Source of the DNA: Nocardia aurea | GTDB lineage: Bacteria; Actinomycetota; Actinomycetes; Mycobacteriales; Mycobacteriaceae | Reading direction: 5' to 3' | NCBI RefSeq assembly: GCF_003123685.1 | Contig: NZ_QCYJ01000103.1 | Coordinates: forward strand, 124,001 to 188,000 | DNA: 64,000 nucleotides | Shown here: in pieces, positions 1-8,355 of the stretch | Position numbering within the stretch: the first letter of the stretch is position 1 | How the letters are laid out: the number at the start of each line of letters is the position of its first letter | Notes under the pieces: generated by a model | Databases searched by the model: none | Told to the model about the DNA's origin: nothing | Seen by the model: only the letters and a program-made list of their open reading frames with translations | Position numbers and translations under genes: made by a program

Positions 1-2
1 CT

Positions 3-737
3 CCCTATCGACGGATGTCGATGTTCGTGGTGCCCGCCGAGACGCCGGGAATCGAGATCATTCGCAACGTCGTGGTGATGCCTGATCGGGAGGAACTCGA
101 CGAGGGCACGCACGGTTACATCCGGTACAACGACGTGCGGGTGCCCGCCGATGCGATTCTCGGCGGCCCCGGACAGGGGTTCGAGGTAGCGCAGGCCCGA
201 CTCGGCGGTGGCCGGGTGCACCACGCGATGCGTACGGTCGGCAAATGCCGACGCGCGTTCGACATGATGGCCGAGCGGGTGCTGTCGCGGCGCACGCAGG
301 GCGAGTTGCTCGCGGACAAGCAGATGGTTCAACAGTTCATCGCGGATTCGTGGATCGAACTGGCCCAGTTCCGGCTGCTGGTGATGCGGACCGCGTGGAT
401 CATCGACAACGAGCCGTACGGCGCGGCACGCACCGATATCGCGATGTGCAAGGTGGCGATGGCGAAAGTCTTCGCCGACATCATCGGCCGGGCCGTACAG
501 CTTCACGGTTCACTCGGCGTCAGCACCGAACTGCCGCTCTACGAATGGTGGACAAGCGTGCCCTCGCTGGCCCTGGCCGACGGCCCTACCGAGGTGCACA
601 AGACGACTGTCGCCAAACGGGTGCTCGACGGATATCGACCTGCTGCGGGACTCTTTCCCTCCGAACATATTCCGACGCGCCGAGACGCCGCCCGCGCGCG
701 GTACGCCTCCCTCCTGGAGGAGTACGGACTCGGCTGA
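3..737 (+). CDS. Acyl-CoA dehydrogenase, C-terminal part (cut by window start)
   Basis: The frame is open from the first bases, so the N-terminal half lies outside the window. What remains is the middle beta-domain and the C-terminal helical domain of an acyl-CoA dehydrogenase (FAD-dependent alpha,beta-desaturation of an acyl-CoA). The run VQLHGSLGVSTELPLYEWW followed by ADGPTEVHKTTVAKRVL matches the QxHGGxG and EGTxEIxR region; the base position reads DGPTE, as in the long-chain/ACAD10-11-like branch rather than EGT. The Met at 15 is internal. It converges on the SDR gene at 869-1699 across a hairpin. Family assignment is firm; the substrate is unknown. Confidence 0.88.
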   Translation, partial: PYRRMSMFVVPAETPGIEIIRNVVVMPDREELDEGTHGYIRYNDVRVPADAILGGPGQGFEVAQARLGGGRVHHAMRTVGKCRRAFDMMAERVLSRRTQGELLADKQMVQQFIADSWIELAQFRLLVMRTAWIIDNEPYGAARTDIAMCKVAMAKVFADIIGRAVQLHGSLGVSTELPLYEWWTSVPSLALADGPTEVHKTTVAKRVLDGYRPAAGLFPSEHIPTRRDAARARYASLLEEYGLG

Positions 738-797
738 CCGTTCACCTCGGGAGTGAGGCGTACCGCGTGCGGGACTCGCCGACGAGATCGTCGCCGT

Positions 798-822
798 GAA
801 CCTCGAAGTCCCTTCGAGGTTC
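798..822. terminator. Hairpin between convergent genes
   Basis: GAACCTCGA and TCGAGGTTC form a 9-bp perfect stem with a 7-nt loop between the stop codons of the convergent acyl-CoA dehydrogenase and SDR genes. There is no T-run, so its role as a terminator is inferred from position and symmetry. Confidence 0.5.
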
Positions 823-868
823 TGCGCGAGTGGGGCGGCCTGTGCCGACCCCATCCGACGAGTGAGGC

Positions 869-1699
869 TCAGCGGATGGAGAATCCCGCGTCCACCGGTA
901 GGGATACCCCGGTGATCCATTTGGCCTGATCGGAAACGAGGAATGCGATGGCGTCGGAGATGTCGCTCGGTTGCAGGATCGCGATCGGCAGCGCGTTCTG
1001 CATCTGGGCGATGGAGTTGTCGCCTCCCGCGGCGGCCTCCTGCATGAGGCGGCCCATCGCCTCGTTCATCGTCATGCCGGACGCGACGCCGGTCGGGTGC
1101 ACGATGTTGACCCGGATCGAGTGCTCTGCCAGCGACGCGGCGTACTGCTTGCAGATGCCGACCAGGCCCCATTTGGACGCGGTATAGGCCAGTGCGGCGG
1201 GATTCAGGTTCGCGGTGGGACGCACGCCCGCCGTGGATCCGGTGAACACGATCGAACCGCCCCGCCCGCCGGAGACCATATGCGGAACCGCGGCTGTGAC
1301 GACGTGGAATCCGCCGCTCAGGTTTGTCGACATCACGTCCTGCCACGCGCGGGCGTAGTCGTCGGGGCCGTCGCTGAGCCGCACGATGCCCGCGTTGGAC
1401 AGCACGATGTCGATCCGTCCGAAAGTCTCGTAGCCGTGGTCGACTGCCGCGCGGGTCGCGGCGGCGTCGCGGACATCGGTCTCGATGGCCACGATCCGCC
1501 TGCCGAGCGCCTCGACTTGGGTGACGGTCTCCTTCAAGTCCGCCGAATCGGCGTTGGGATAGTCCATGGTGTCGATGTCGGCGCAGATATCGAGGGCGAT
1601 GATGTCGGCCCCCTCGCTCGCCAAGCGCACCGCGTGGGAGCGGCCCTGCCCGCGTGCGGCGCCAGTGATCAGGGCGACTTTGCCCTCGAGGCCGGTCAT
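869..1699 (-). CDS. Mycofactocin-coupled type short-chain dehydrogenase
   Basis: 276-residue SDR. The nucleotide-binding motif is TGAARGQGRSHA at about residues 12-23; the GQGRSHA form is typical of the mycofactocin-associated SDR group (TIGR03971), in which NAD(H) stays bound and is recycled through the redox peptide mycofactocin. The catalytic YTASK motif lies near residue 170 and NAG (SNAG) near 105. It probably oxidises an alcohol or hydroxyacyl-CoA intermediate to the ketone. The start is preceded by CGGAGG. It is transcribed alone, away from the TetR gene's 3' end, with candidate operators 80-100 bp upstream. The mycofactocin dependence is inferred from the motif; no mycofactocin biosynthesis gene is in the window. 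Confidence 0.88.
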   Translation of the reverse strand: MTGLEGKVALITGAARGQGRSHAVRLASEGADIIALDICADIDTMDYPNADSADLKETVTQVEALGRRIVAIETDVRDAAATRAAVDHGYETFGRIDIVLSNAGIVRLSDGPDDYARAWQDVMSTNLSGGFHVVTAAVPHMVSGGRGGSIVFTGSTAGVRPTANLNPAALAYTASKWGLVGICKQYAASLAEHSIRVNIVHPTGVASGMTMNEAMGRLMQEAAAGGDNSIAQMQNALPIAILQPSDISDAIAFLVSDQAKWITGVSLPVDAGFSIR

Positions 1700-1771
1700 G
1701 GTGATCCTCCGTCAATTCGACACGGTTCACCATCGGATGCCCGTGTGCGGGTGTGGGCGCATGATTTGGAC

Positions 1772-1798
1772 CCAAGTTAACCCACTGGGTTATCTATG
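1772..1798. promoter_or_regulatory. Candidate operator upstream of the SDR gene
   Basis: Contains the perfect 15-bp palindrome TAACCCACTGGGTTA (1778-1792) overlapping CTGGGTTATCTATG (1785-1798), which matches the window-wide 14-mer CNWAGTTNNCTATG at most positions. It sits about 80-100 bp upstream of the SDR start at 1699 and just past the TetR stop. Confidence 0.55.
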
Positions 1799-1803
1799 TG
1801 CAA

Positions 1804-2466
1804 TCACTTCTTTGTTGGTTGGACGGATCGAACGATCACATCGACCAGCGGGCCGACGTGCTCGCCGGGGTGCGCGCGGGCATGGTCGCGTTCCTCTTGC
1901 GAGCGCGACAGCGTATGCATCAGCACGGAGCCGAACAGAGACTCGATCAGCGGCTCGTGGGCGGTGCCGCGGGCCATTTCGCCGCGCTCCACGGCGCGAT
2001 CGAAGGCTCCGGCCGCCGACGCGCGCAGGGACTTCACGATGCGCTGCTGGAAGGGCTGCAGATCGGTGAACTCGGCGGTGACATCGATGGTGATACGCAG
2101 AGTCGCCCAGCCGATGGGATCCAGGAAATGCTCGAGCAACGCGGTGGCCAGCGCGGTCAAATCGCCGGTCAGCGAGCCGGTATCCACATTGACGCGTAAG
2201 GTCAGCGCCACCGATTCGACGCTGTCGGCCAGCAGTTGCTCCTTGTTCGCCCAGCGCAGATAGAGGGCCGCCTTTCCGACGCCCGCCCGCCTCGCGACGC
2301 CCTGCATGGTGAATGCACCCCAGCCGAGCCGGGCGTACTCGAGCAATGCCGCGGTCATCAGCTTCTCGTCCAGTTCGGGGTCACGCGGGCGCCCGAGCGG
2401 TGCGGCTTGCCGGGCCATGTGGGTTCTCCCCTCGAGGCGAGTGTCTGCGTGTTCGTGTCGGATCAA
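1804..2466 (-). CDS. TetR-family transcriptional regulator
   Basis: Up to 220 residues; a start at the inner Met (about 2418, reading MARQAAPLGRPRD) would give a more usual 204. N-terminal helix-turn-helix reads FTMQGVARRAGVGKAALYLR at about residues 53-72, followed by WANKEQLL, a standard TetR DNA-binding domain; the rest is a helical ligand domain of the TetR_C_11 type. It is divergent from the aldehyde dehydrogenase at 2624, with an inverted repeat between them. It is the only TetR gene inside the 0-39 kb catabolic block, so it is the best candidate to bind the 14-mer repeated across that block. Ligand unknown; an acyl-CoA or acid is likely by analogy. Confidence 0.88.
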   Translation of the reverse strand: MIRHEHADTRLEGRTHMARQAAPLGRPRDPELDEKLMTAALLEYARLGWGAFTMQGVARRAGVGKAALYLRWANKEQLLADSVESVALTLRVNVDTGSLTGDLTALATALLEHFLDPIGWATLRITIDVTAEFTDLQPFQQRIVKSLRASAAGAFDRAVERGEMARGTAHEPLIESLFGSVLMHTLSRSQEERDHARAHPGEHVGPLVDVIVRSVQPTKK

Positions 2467-2560
2467 CCAATCACACCCCCTGATCGATGTCGCGCATCGG
2501 TGGTCCGATATTTGCTACTTGCGGACATATAGAGTCCGTAATACTGTGTGAGCTACGCAA

Positions 2561-2589
2561 CATAGATAACTAAGATGGCGTTGTTATCT
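2561..2589. promoter_or_regulatory. Candidate operator, TetR / aldehyde dehydrogenase divergon
   Basis: AGATAAC, 12 bases, GTTATCT form an inverted repeat at 2564-2589. On the minus strand 2561-2574 reads CTTAGTTATCTATG, a close match to the regulon 14-mer. The same half-sites with the same 12-base spacing (AGATTAC...GTAATCT) occur at 43047-43072. Confidence 0.6.
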
Positions 2590-2623
2590 CTCATTCGATC
2601 GCAGTGAAGCGAGTGACTCATCC

Positions 2624-4087
2624 ATGAGCAGTCAGGCAGTCGACACGACCAGGCCCGCGGTGCACCTCCGAATCGGTGCCGAGCGAATCGTGACCGGATC
2701 GGGCGGCGTACACGAGCACATCAACCCGGTCGACGGTCAGGTGGACGCGTTGATTCCGTTGGCGGGCCCGGCCGAGGTCGATCGGGCGGTGCGTGCCGCG
2801 CACGAGGCTTTCGCGAGTTGGCGCCGGACCCGGCCTGCCGAGCGCAGGCGCATGCTGACCCGGCTCGCCGACCTGATCGAGGCCGACGCCGACGAGTTCG
2901 CTCGCCTGGGTGCGCTCGACAACGGGACCCCCGTGCCGGTGGCGGCAGGCCTGGTCGCGTCGTCCATCGAGTGGACCCGCTACTACGCGGGCTGGGCGGA
3001 CAAGCTCACCTCGGAGGTCACCGGAGCGTTCGGCCCGGATGGCGAGTTCTCGTACTCGCTCGGACAGCCGTACGGCGTGATCGGCGTGATCATCACCTGG
3101 AACGGGCCACTCATCTCGCTCGCGATGAAGATTCCGGCCGCGCTCGCCGCAGGCAACACGGTGGTGGTCAAGCCGTCCGAGCTGACCCCGTTCACGGCCG
3201 AACTCTTCGCTGATCTGGTCGAGCGGGCGGGGATACCAGAGGGTGTGGTCAACGTGCTGCCGGGTGCTCCGGAGGCAGGCGCCGCGCTCGTCGCGCATCC
3301 GCTGGTCAAGAAGGTGACCTTCACCGGCGGCCCCGACACCGCGCGCAAGATCCTGCACAGCTGCGCCGATCTGATGAAGCCGTCGGTCCTCGAACTCGGC
3401 GGCAAATCGGCGAATATCGTGTTCGCCGACGCCGACCTCGACCAGGCATGCTCGCACGGCACGATGATGTCCATCGGCGCTCTCAGTGGTCAGGGCTGCG
3501 CACTGCCGACCCGAATGTTGGTGCAGGACAGCATCTATGAAGAGATGATCGGCCGGGTCAAGGCCTTCGCCCAGTACCTGACCGTAGGCGATCCGCTGGC
3601 CGAGGGGACCGTATCCGGGCCCGTCGTCAACGAGGCAGCTCTGCATCGCATCCTCGCCATGATCGAGCGCGCGCAGGCAGACGGCGCACGTCTGGTCACC
3701 GGTGGCCGCCGGGTCGGAGGGGCGCTCGCCGACGGATTCTTCCTCGAACCGACCGTGTTCGCGGACGTGGACCCCGGGTCGGAACTCGCGCAGAAGGAGG
3801 TGTTCGGCCCGGTGCTCGCCATCACTCCGTTCGCCACCGAGGAGGAGGCGATCGAGATCGCCAACAGCAGCGAGTACGGCCTGTCCGGCTACATCCAGAC
3901 CAACGATCTGCGCCGCGCGCACCGAGTCGCCGAAGAGTTGGTCACCGGTGAAGTCCTGATCAACGGCGCGATGAACCTCGGTGTCAATCGCGCGTTCGGC
4001 GGCATCGGCCTCAGCGGCATCGGCAAGGAAGGCGGCCGACAGGGCATCGAGGAGTTCCTCCGCTTCAAGAACATCGCCATCGCTTGA
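2624..4087 (+). CDS. NAD(P)-dependent aldehyde dehydrogenase
   Basis: 487 residues, full length for the ALDH superfamily. Oxidises an aldehyde to the acid (or acyl-CoA) with NAD(P). Visible motifs: Asn in TWNGPL (about 160), cofactor region VVVKPSE (181-187), the general base Glu257 in ELGGKSANIV, and the nucleophile Cys292 in SGQGCALPTR. The last motif has GC-A-L where GQ-V-C-T/A is usual, but the Cys is in place. It is the first gene of a plus-strand unit with the CoA-transferase 83 bp downstream, which suits conversion of a P450-derived aldehyde into an acid that is then CoA-activated. Substrate not determinable. Confidence 0.93.
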   Translation: MSSQAVDTTRPAVHLRIGAERIVTGSGGVHEHINPVDGQVDALIPLAGPAEVDRAVRAAHEAFASWRRTRPAERRRMLTRLADLIEADADEFARLGALDNGTPVPVAAGLVASSIEWTRYYAGWADKLTSEVTGAFGPDGEFSYSLGQPYGVIGVIITWNGPLISLAMKIPAALAAGNTVVVKPSELTPFTAELFADLVERAGIPEGVVNVLPGAPEAGAALVAHPLVKKVTFTGGPDTARKILHSCADLMKPSVLELGGKSANIVFADADLDQACSHGTMMSIGALSGQGCALPTRMLVQDSIYEEMIGRVKAFAQYLTVGDPLAEGTVSGPVVNEAALHRILAMIERAQADGARLVTGGRRVGGALADGFFLEPTVFADVDPGSELAQKEVFGPVLAITPFATEEEAIEIANSSEYGLSGYIQTNDLRRAHRVAEELVTGEVLINGAMNLGVNRAFGGIGLSGIGKEGGRQGIEEFLRFKNIAIA

Positions 4088-4170
4088 TCTTTTCCTCCCG
4101 CCCGCCGACGCGATGACGGGCGAAGGCGTCGCGCTGCGGTGCCGATCATTCTGTACGAAAGGAATTCACT

Positions 4171-6639
4171 GTGACGACAGGACCGGACCACGAGACGAGT
4201 TCGGGTCCCCTCGCGGGACTGGTGGTCGTCGACCTCTCGACCACACTGCCGGGCGCGCAGGCGAGTCAGTTCTTGGCGGACTGCGGCGCAGACGTCATCA
4301 TGGTCGAGCCCCCCGGCGGCAGCGCCCTGCGCGATAACGCGGGATGGCCCGGACTGCTGCGCGGCAAACGCAGTGTCACCCTGGACCTGCACGCCGACGC
4401 CGACCTCGAGACTCTGCGCGCCCTACTGGGAACAGCGGACGTACTTATCACGACCATGCGTCCGACCTCGACGGATCGGATCGGCTTGACCGCGCAGTCG
4501 GTGGCCGAGAAGTATCCGCGACTGATCTGGGCCTCGATCACGGGGTGGGGGAGCACCAGCCCGTGGAAGGGCTACAAGGGCTGGGAAGCTCTGGTGATGG
4601 CCAAGACCGGCGTCATGTTCGAGAAACGCCAGTTGACCACCCGCCCGGGTCCGGCGTTCGTCACCGCACCCTACGCGTCGTTCGGAGCGTCGCAGGCCGC
4701 CGTTCAGGGCATCCTCGCCGCGTTGATCGAGCGAATGTCGAGCGGCCGCGGGCAGGTCGTCGAGTCGAACCTGGTGACCGGTATGGGTGCGATGGATCCG
4801 TACAACTGGTTCTACGAGATGGTTCTCGACCGATACCCCGACGCCTTCAGTCCGATGGACGTCGCCTACGACGACGACGGCCGCCCGCAGGCGTACCTGA
4901 TCTACGCTCTGCTGATCGCGGCGACCAAAGACGGTCGCTGGCTCCAGTTCGCACAGACCGCGCCGCGATTGATGCAGGCGTGGCTGACCGAACTCGATCT
5001 GCTGAAGGAGTTGGCCGACCCGAAATGGGCCGGGTTCCCCATGCTTCCGACCGCCGAACTGCGGACGGAATTCTGGGAGATGATGCTCGAACGCGTCGGC
5101 TCCCGGACGTTCGAGGAATGGCAACAGGTCTTCGAGACCAACCGCGACATCAGCGCGGAGGCGTTCCGTACGCCCGACGAGGCATTGGACCACCCACAGG
5201 TGCTGGCCGACGGTCGTGTCGTCAGCGTCGACAACCCGGGGATCGGTCCGGTGCGCCAACCGTCCACCCTCATCCACCTGGACGGCAAGCCGCTGACGAC
5301 GCTGCGTCCGGCCCCACTTCCCGGTCAGCACGACGCCGAGGTCCGCGCCGTCCTAGGGACGTCCGCGCAGGCACCGGCGGCGGTCGCTACCGCGCCGGAG
5401 GAATTGCCGCTGCGCGGAGTCACGGTGCTGGAATTCGGAACGATGTTCGCGGGACCGTATGGGGCGACACTGCTCGCAGACCTCGGGGCGCGGGTGATCA
5501 AAGTCGAACCGATCGAGGGTGACAATATCCGCAACCTCGTGGCCTTCCCCGAAGCCGGCGGCGCCAAGGTGCTGCAGGGCAAGGAGAGCGTCGCGATCGA
5601 TCTCGCGTCACCCGCGGGACTGGAACTGGTCTACGAGCTGGTCAAGCGTAGCGATATCGTGCTGCAGTGCTTCCGCGGCGCGGCTGCGGCGAGGGCGAAG
5701 ATCGATGAGGCAACGCTCAAGGCGATCAATCCGGATCTCGTATATCTGAGCACCCCCGGCTACGGTGTCGACGGCCCTTACGCCGCCCGGCCTGCCTATG
5801 CCCCTTCCATCGGTGCGGCCACCGGACTGTCGGCCGTCGATGGCCGCGATGCCACCAACTCACCCGGCGATATGGACGCTCTGCGCGCAGGAGGACGAAC
5901 CCTGCACGCGGCAGGCGCGGTGCCCGCCGTGCAATCCGACGGTATCGCTGCACTGGGTGTCGCCTCGGCGATGCTGGTCGGTCTTTACGCCAAGCGCAAC
6001 GGAATCGAACTCTCGAACATGGTCACCACCATGCTCGGCACGGTGCATCAAGCGCTGATCTCGTACAACGTCAGCTACGAGGGGCGACCGGAAATCGCCA
6101 CCGCGGACGCGCATTTCTACGGCCTCGACGCGCTCTACCGGATGTATCAGGCCGCCGACGGCTGGGTCTTCCTCGCCGCCCCGCTGCCGAGCGAGTGGGA
6201 GACGCTGGTCAAAGCGCTCGCGCCGTATACCGATCTGGCTTCGGACCCGCGCTTCTCTTCTCCACAGGACCGTCGCGATAACGACGAGGCCCTCGCGCAG
6301 GTGCTCGCCGGGGTTTTCGCGAACAAGGACAAGCAACAGTGGGAGGACGAACTCACCGCCACCGATGTGGGGTGCGTCGCGATTCTCGAACGTAACTCCG
6401 AATCGGCGTTGCAAACCGACCCCTTCTTCGAGGCCGGATACAGTGTCGCGGCGGTCAGCCCGATCTTCGATGAGCACCGGCGGCTCGCCCCGCTCACCCG
6501 CTTCTCGCGCTCGCGGACCAAGGCCGACGCGGGCTGCACTATCGGCCAACATACCCGCCCGGTCCTGAGCGAGATCGGAGTCGGGCAGGAGCGCATCGAC
6601 GAGCTGATCGCGCTTGGAGTAGTCGCCTGCGACAACTGA
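4171..6639 (+). CDS. Tandem (two-domain) CaiB/BaiF family III CoA-transferase
   Basis: 822 residues, twice the usual 400, with two complete family III CoA-transferase modules: about 10-400 (starting GPLAGLVVVDLSTTLPGAQASQ) and about 412-815 (LPLRGVTVLEFGTMFAGPYG, then LLADLGARVIKVEP). These enzymes move CoA between carboxylic acids without ATP. The second module has the better CoA-site signature; the first diverges more (FLADCGADVIMVEP). Where single-domain enzymes have the aspartate acceptor (V-x-x-S-x-L-D), the text reads VESNLVTGM in module 1 and IELSNMVTTM in module 2, so the Asp is not obvious in either. GTG start with AAAGGAA upstream. Probably makes a CoA thioester for the beta-oxidation genes around it. 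Confidence 0.88.
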   Translation: MTTGPDHETSSGPLAGLVVVDLSTTLPGAQASQFLADCGADVIMVEPPGGSALRDNAGWPGLLRGKRSVTLDLHADADLETLRALLGTADVLITTMRPTSTDRIGLTAQSVAEKYPRLIWASITGWGSTSPWKGYKGWEALVMAKTGVMFEKRQLTTRPGPAFVTAPYASFGASQAAVQGILAALIERMSSGRGQVVESNLVTGMGAMDPYNWFYEMVLDRYPDAFSPMDVAYDDDGRPQAYLIYALLIAATKDGRWLQFAQTAPRLMQAWLTELDLLKELADPKWAGFPMLPTAELRTEFWEMMLERVGSRTFEEWQQVFETNRDISAEAFRTPDEALDHPQVLADGRVVSVDNPGIGPVRQPSTLIHLDGKPLTTLRPAPLPGQHDAEVRAVLGTSAQAPAAVATAPEELPLRGVTVLEFGTMFAGPYGATLLADLGARVIKVEPIEGDNIRNLVAFPEAGGAKVLQGKESVAIDLASPAGLELVYELVKRSDIVLQCFRGAAAARAKIDEATLKAINPDLVYLSTPGYGVDGPYAARPAYAPSIGAATGLSAVDGRDATNSPGDMDALRAGGRTLHAAGAVPAVQSDGIAALGVASAMLVGLYAKRNGIELSNMVTTMLGTVHQALISYNVSYEGRPEIATADAHFYGLDALYRMYQAADGWVFLAAPLPSEWETLVKALAPYTDLASDPRFSSPQDRRDNDEALAQVLAGVFANKDKQQWEDELTATDVGCVAILERNSESALQTDPFFEAGYSVAAVSPIFDEHRRLAPLTRFSRSRTKADAGCTIGQHTRPVLSEIGVGQERIDELIALGVVACDN

Positions 6640-6789
6640 GGAAACTCTGCTCGGAGGCCGAAAGTGCCACTGGTTGCATCGGCGAGGTTGGGCGGTCCGG
6701 CGCGGTACGCGCCGGACCGACGCGCCGCCGTGTCCGTGCTGCAACCGCTCGATCCGCAGTGGTCTACACCGTTTCACGAAGGAGAGGGA

Positions 6790-6981
6790 GTGAGGATCTC
6801 CGTCGACCCTCAGCGCTGTCAGGGCCATGCCTTGTGTGCTGCGGTTCTGCCCGGTTTGTTCGATCTGGATGAGCACGGATACGCGACCGTCAGGGACGTG
6901 ATCGTGCCGGAAGAACACATAGCTTCCGCGGAGATGGCAGCTACGACCTGCCCGGAACAGGCTGTCGAAATCATTCGTTGA
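6790..6981 (+). CDS. 3Fe-4S ferredoxin, P450 partner
   Basis: 63-residue ferredoxin. The frame is open further upstream (from 6664), but GTG at 6790 is preceded by GAAGGAGAGG and begins directly with the typical VRISVDPQRCQGHALC; the upstream frame is not ferredoxin-like. Cysteines: CQGHALC (Cys-x5-Cys) and CPEQAV near the end, the pattern of 3Fe-4S ferredoxins (x = His at the missing ligand position). It donates electrons to cytochromes P450; the P450 gene begins 40 bp downstream. No ferredoxin reductase gene is in the window. Confidence 0.9.
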   Translation: MRISVDPQRCQGHALCAAVLPGLFDLDEHGYATVRDVIVPEEHIASAEMAATTCPEQAVEIIR

Positions 6982-7021
6982 TGTGCTCCGGCACCGCTGG
7001 ATCGCAGCGCTTGGAGGTCCC

Positions 7022-8239
7022 ATGAATATCGTGTCTTTCGATCATCATTCATCCGAGTACGCCAGGAATTGGCGGCAGGTCAATGCCGATCTACGTGATC
7101 GATGCCCCGTCGCCCATACCGAGGCGCACGACGGGTACTGGGTGGTGAGTCGGTACTCCGACGTCGCAGAGGTCGTACGTGACGACGAGACCTTTTCGTC
7201 CTATTTCCGGTTACCCAATGGCGCTCATCACGGAACCACTATTCCGGTAAGTCCGATGCGGCAGGTTCCGATCGAAATGGATCCTCCGGAGTTCTTCGAG
7301 TACCGGAAGTTGCTGTCCAGTCATTTCTCACCAGCGGAAGCGAAGAAGTGGGAGCCGTTCGTCAGAGAGGCTACGGCCTACTGCATCGACTCGATCATCG
7401 AGTCCGGACGCGGGGACCTGATTCTCGACATAGCCTCGCCGGTGCCCGCCATTTTCACCATGGCGCTGTTGGGTATGCCGCTCGATGGCTGGCAGGTCTT
7501 TTCCGACGTGACACACTCGCTCATTCATTCGGCACCCGAAACGCCCGAATACCTCAGCGCCATGGGCAATCTCGTGGCGATCCTCGGCCAGGTCACCGAA
7601 GTCATCGCCAGCCGTCGTGCGGAACCCGGTGACGATCTGATTTCCTATCTGGTACAGGCGCAGATCAACGGAGCGACGCTGCCGGACGACAGGCTGATGG
7701 AAATCATCACGCTGGTGATCTTCGGCGGTGTCGACACCACGGGAAGTCTGATCGGCAACGCGCTGGAATGGCTGCACCGGAATCCGGAACAGCGCGATCT
7801 GCTACGTGCGAACCCCGATCTACTTCCGAAGGCGATCGAGGAGTTCCTGCGGTATTTCTCGCCGGTCGCCGGACTGGCGCGCACGACGACCCGCCCGTGT
7901 GTCGTCGGCGATCAGGAAATAGGCGCGGGAGAACGAGTTTTCGTCTCCTGGTCGTCGGCGAACTTCGATCCCGAGGTGTTCGATGACCCCGATGAGGTGA
8001 TCCTCGACCGCTTCCCAAACAGGCATCAGTCGTTCGGTCTCGGAATCCATCGCTGTCTCGGATCCCACTTCGCGCGGTCGGAAGCGCGGATCGTGCTCGA
8101 AGAGGTCCTGCGACGGATGCCGGACTATGTTGTGGGGGTCACGCAGCCGTATCCCTCGATCGGCGTGGTCAATGGTTTCATCGGGTTACCGGTCACTTTC
8201 ACACCCGCCTCGCCACTCGGTGCCACCCTCTCCCTGTGA
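7022..8239 (+). CDS. Cytochrome P450 monooxygenase
   Basis: 405 residues from the ATG at 7022, which has TTGGAGG 9 bases upstream; the earlier ATG at 6983 lacks a site. Heme-binding loop FGLGIHRCLGSHFA with Cys345; I-helix FGGVDTTGS with the acid-threonine pair; K-helix ExxR as EFLR in EEFLRYFSP. A soluble bacterial class I P450 that inserts one oxygen atom, using the ferredoxin just upstream. Position between a CoA-transferase/ALDH unit and an OYE-like reductase suggests terminal or ring hydroxylation of the locus substrate. The exact CYP family cannot be called by eye. Confidence 0.93.
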   Translation: MNIVSFDHHSSEYARNWRQVNADLRDRCPVAHTEAHDGYWVVSRYSDVAEVVRDDETFSSYFRLPNGAHHGTTIPVSPMRQVPIEMDPPEFFEYRKLLSSHFSPAEAKKWEPFVREATAYCIDSIIESGRGDLILDIASPVPAIFTMALLGMPLDGWQVFSDVTHSLIHSAPETPEYLSAMGNLVAILGQVTEVIASRRAEPGDDLISYLVQAQINGATLPDDRLMEIITLVIFGGVDTTGSLIGNALEWLHRNPEQRDLLRANPDLLPKAIEEFLRYFSPVAGLARTTTRPCVVGDQEIGAGERVFVSWSSANFDPEVFDDPDEVILDRFPNRHQSFGLGIHRCLGSHFARSEARIVLEEVLRRMPDYVVGVTQPYPSIGVVNGFIGLPVTFTPASPLGATLSL

Positions 8240-8355
8240 GCGAGTGCGCCTCCTCGACCGCGTCGCGAAGCCAAGGACACACTGGACTTCGACCGCGGTC
8301 ACGTCACAGCCGACGAGTTGTCGTACGACGACCCGCCTGGCGGCGCGGGTGGGAA

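Noticed and set aside
510..1775. A 421-codon antisense/shifted frame over the SDR gene
   Set aside because: Arg/Gly/His-rich and without motifs; it is a shadow of the SDR frame, which has all family motifs.
2618..3922. A 434-codon frame antisense to the aldehyde dehydrogenase
   Set aside because: No recognisable domain, and the sense strand carries the full ALDH active site.
6664..6789. Extension of the ferredoxin frame upstream to 6664
   Set aside because: GTG at 6790 has an excellent ribosome site and begins with the family N-terminus; the extension is not ferredoxin-like.
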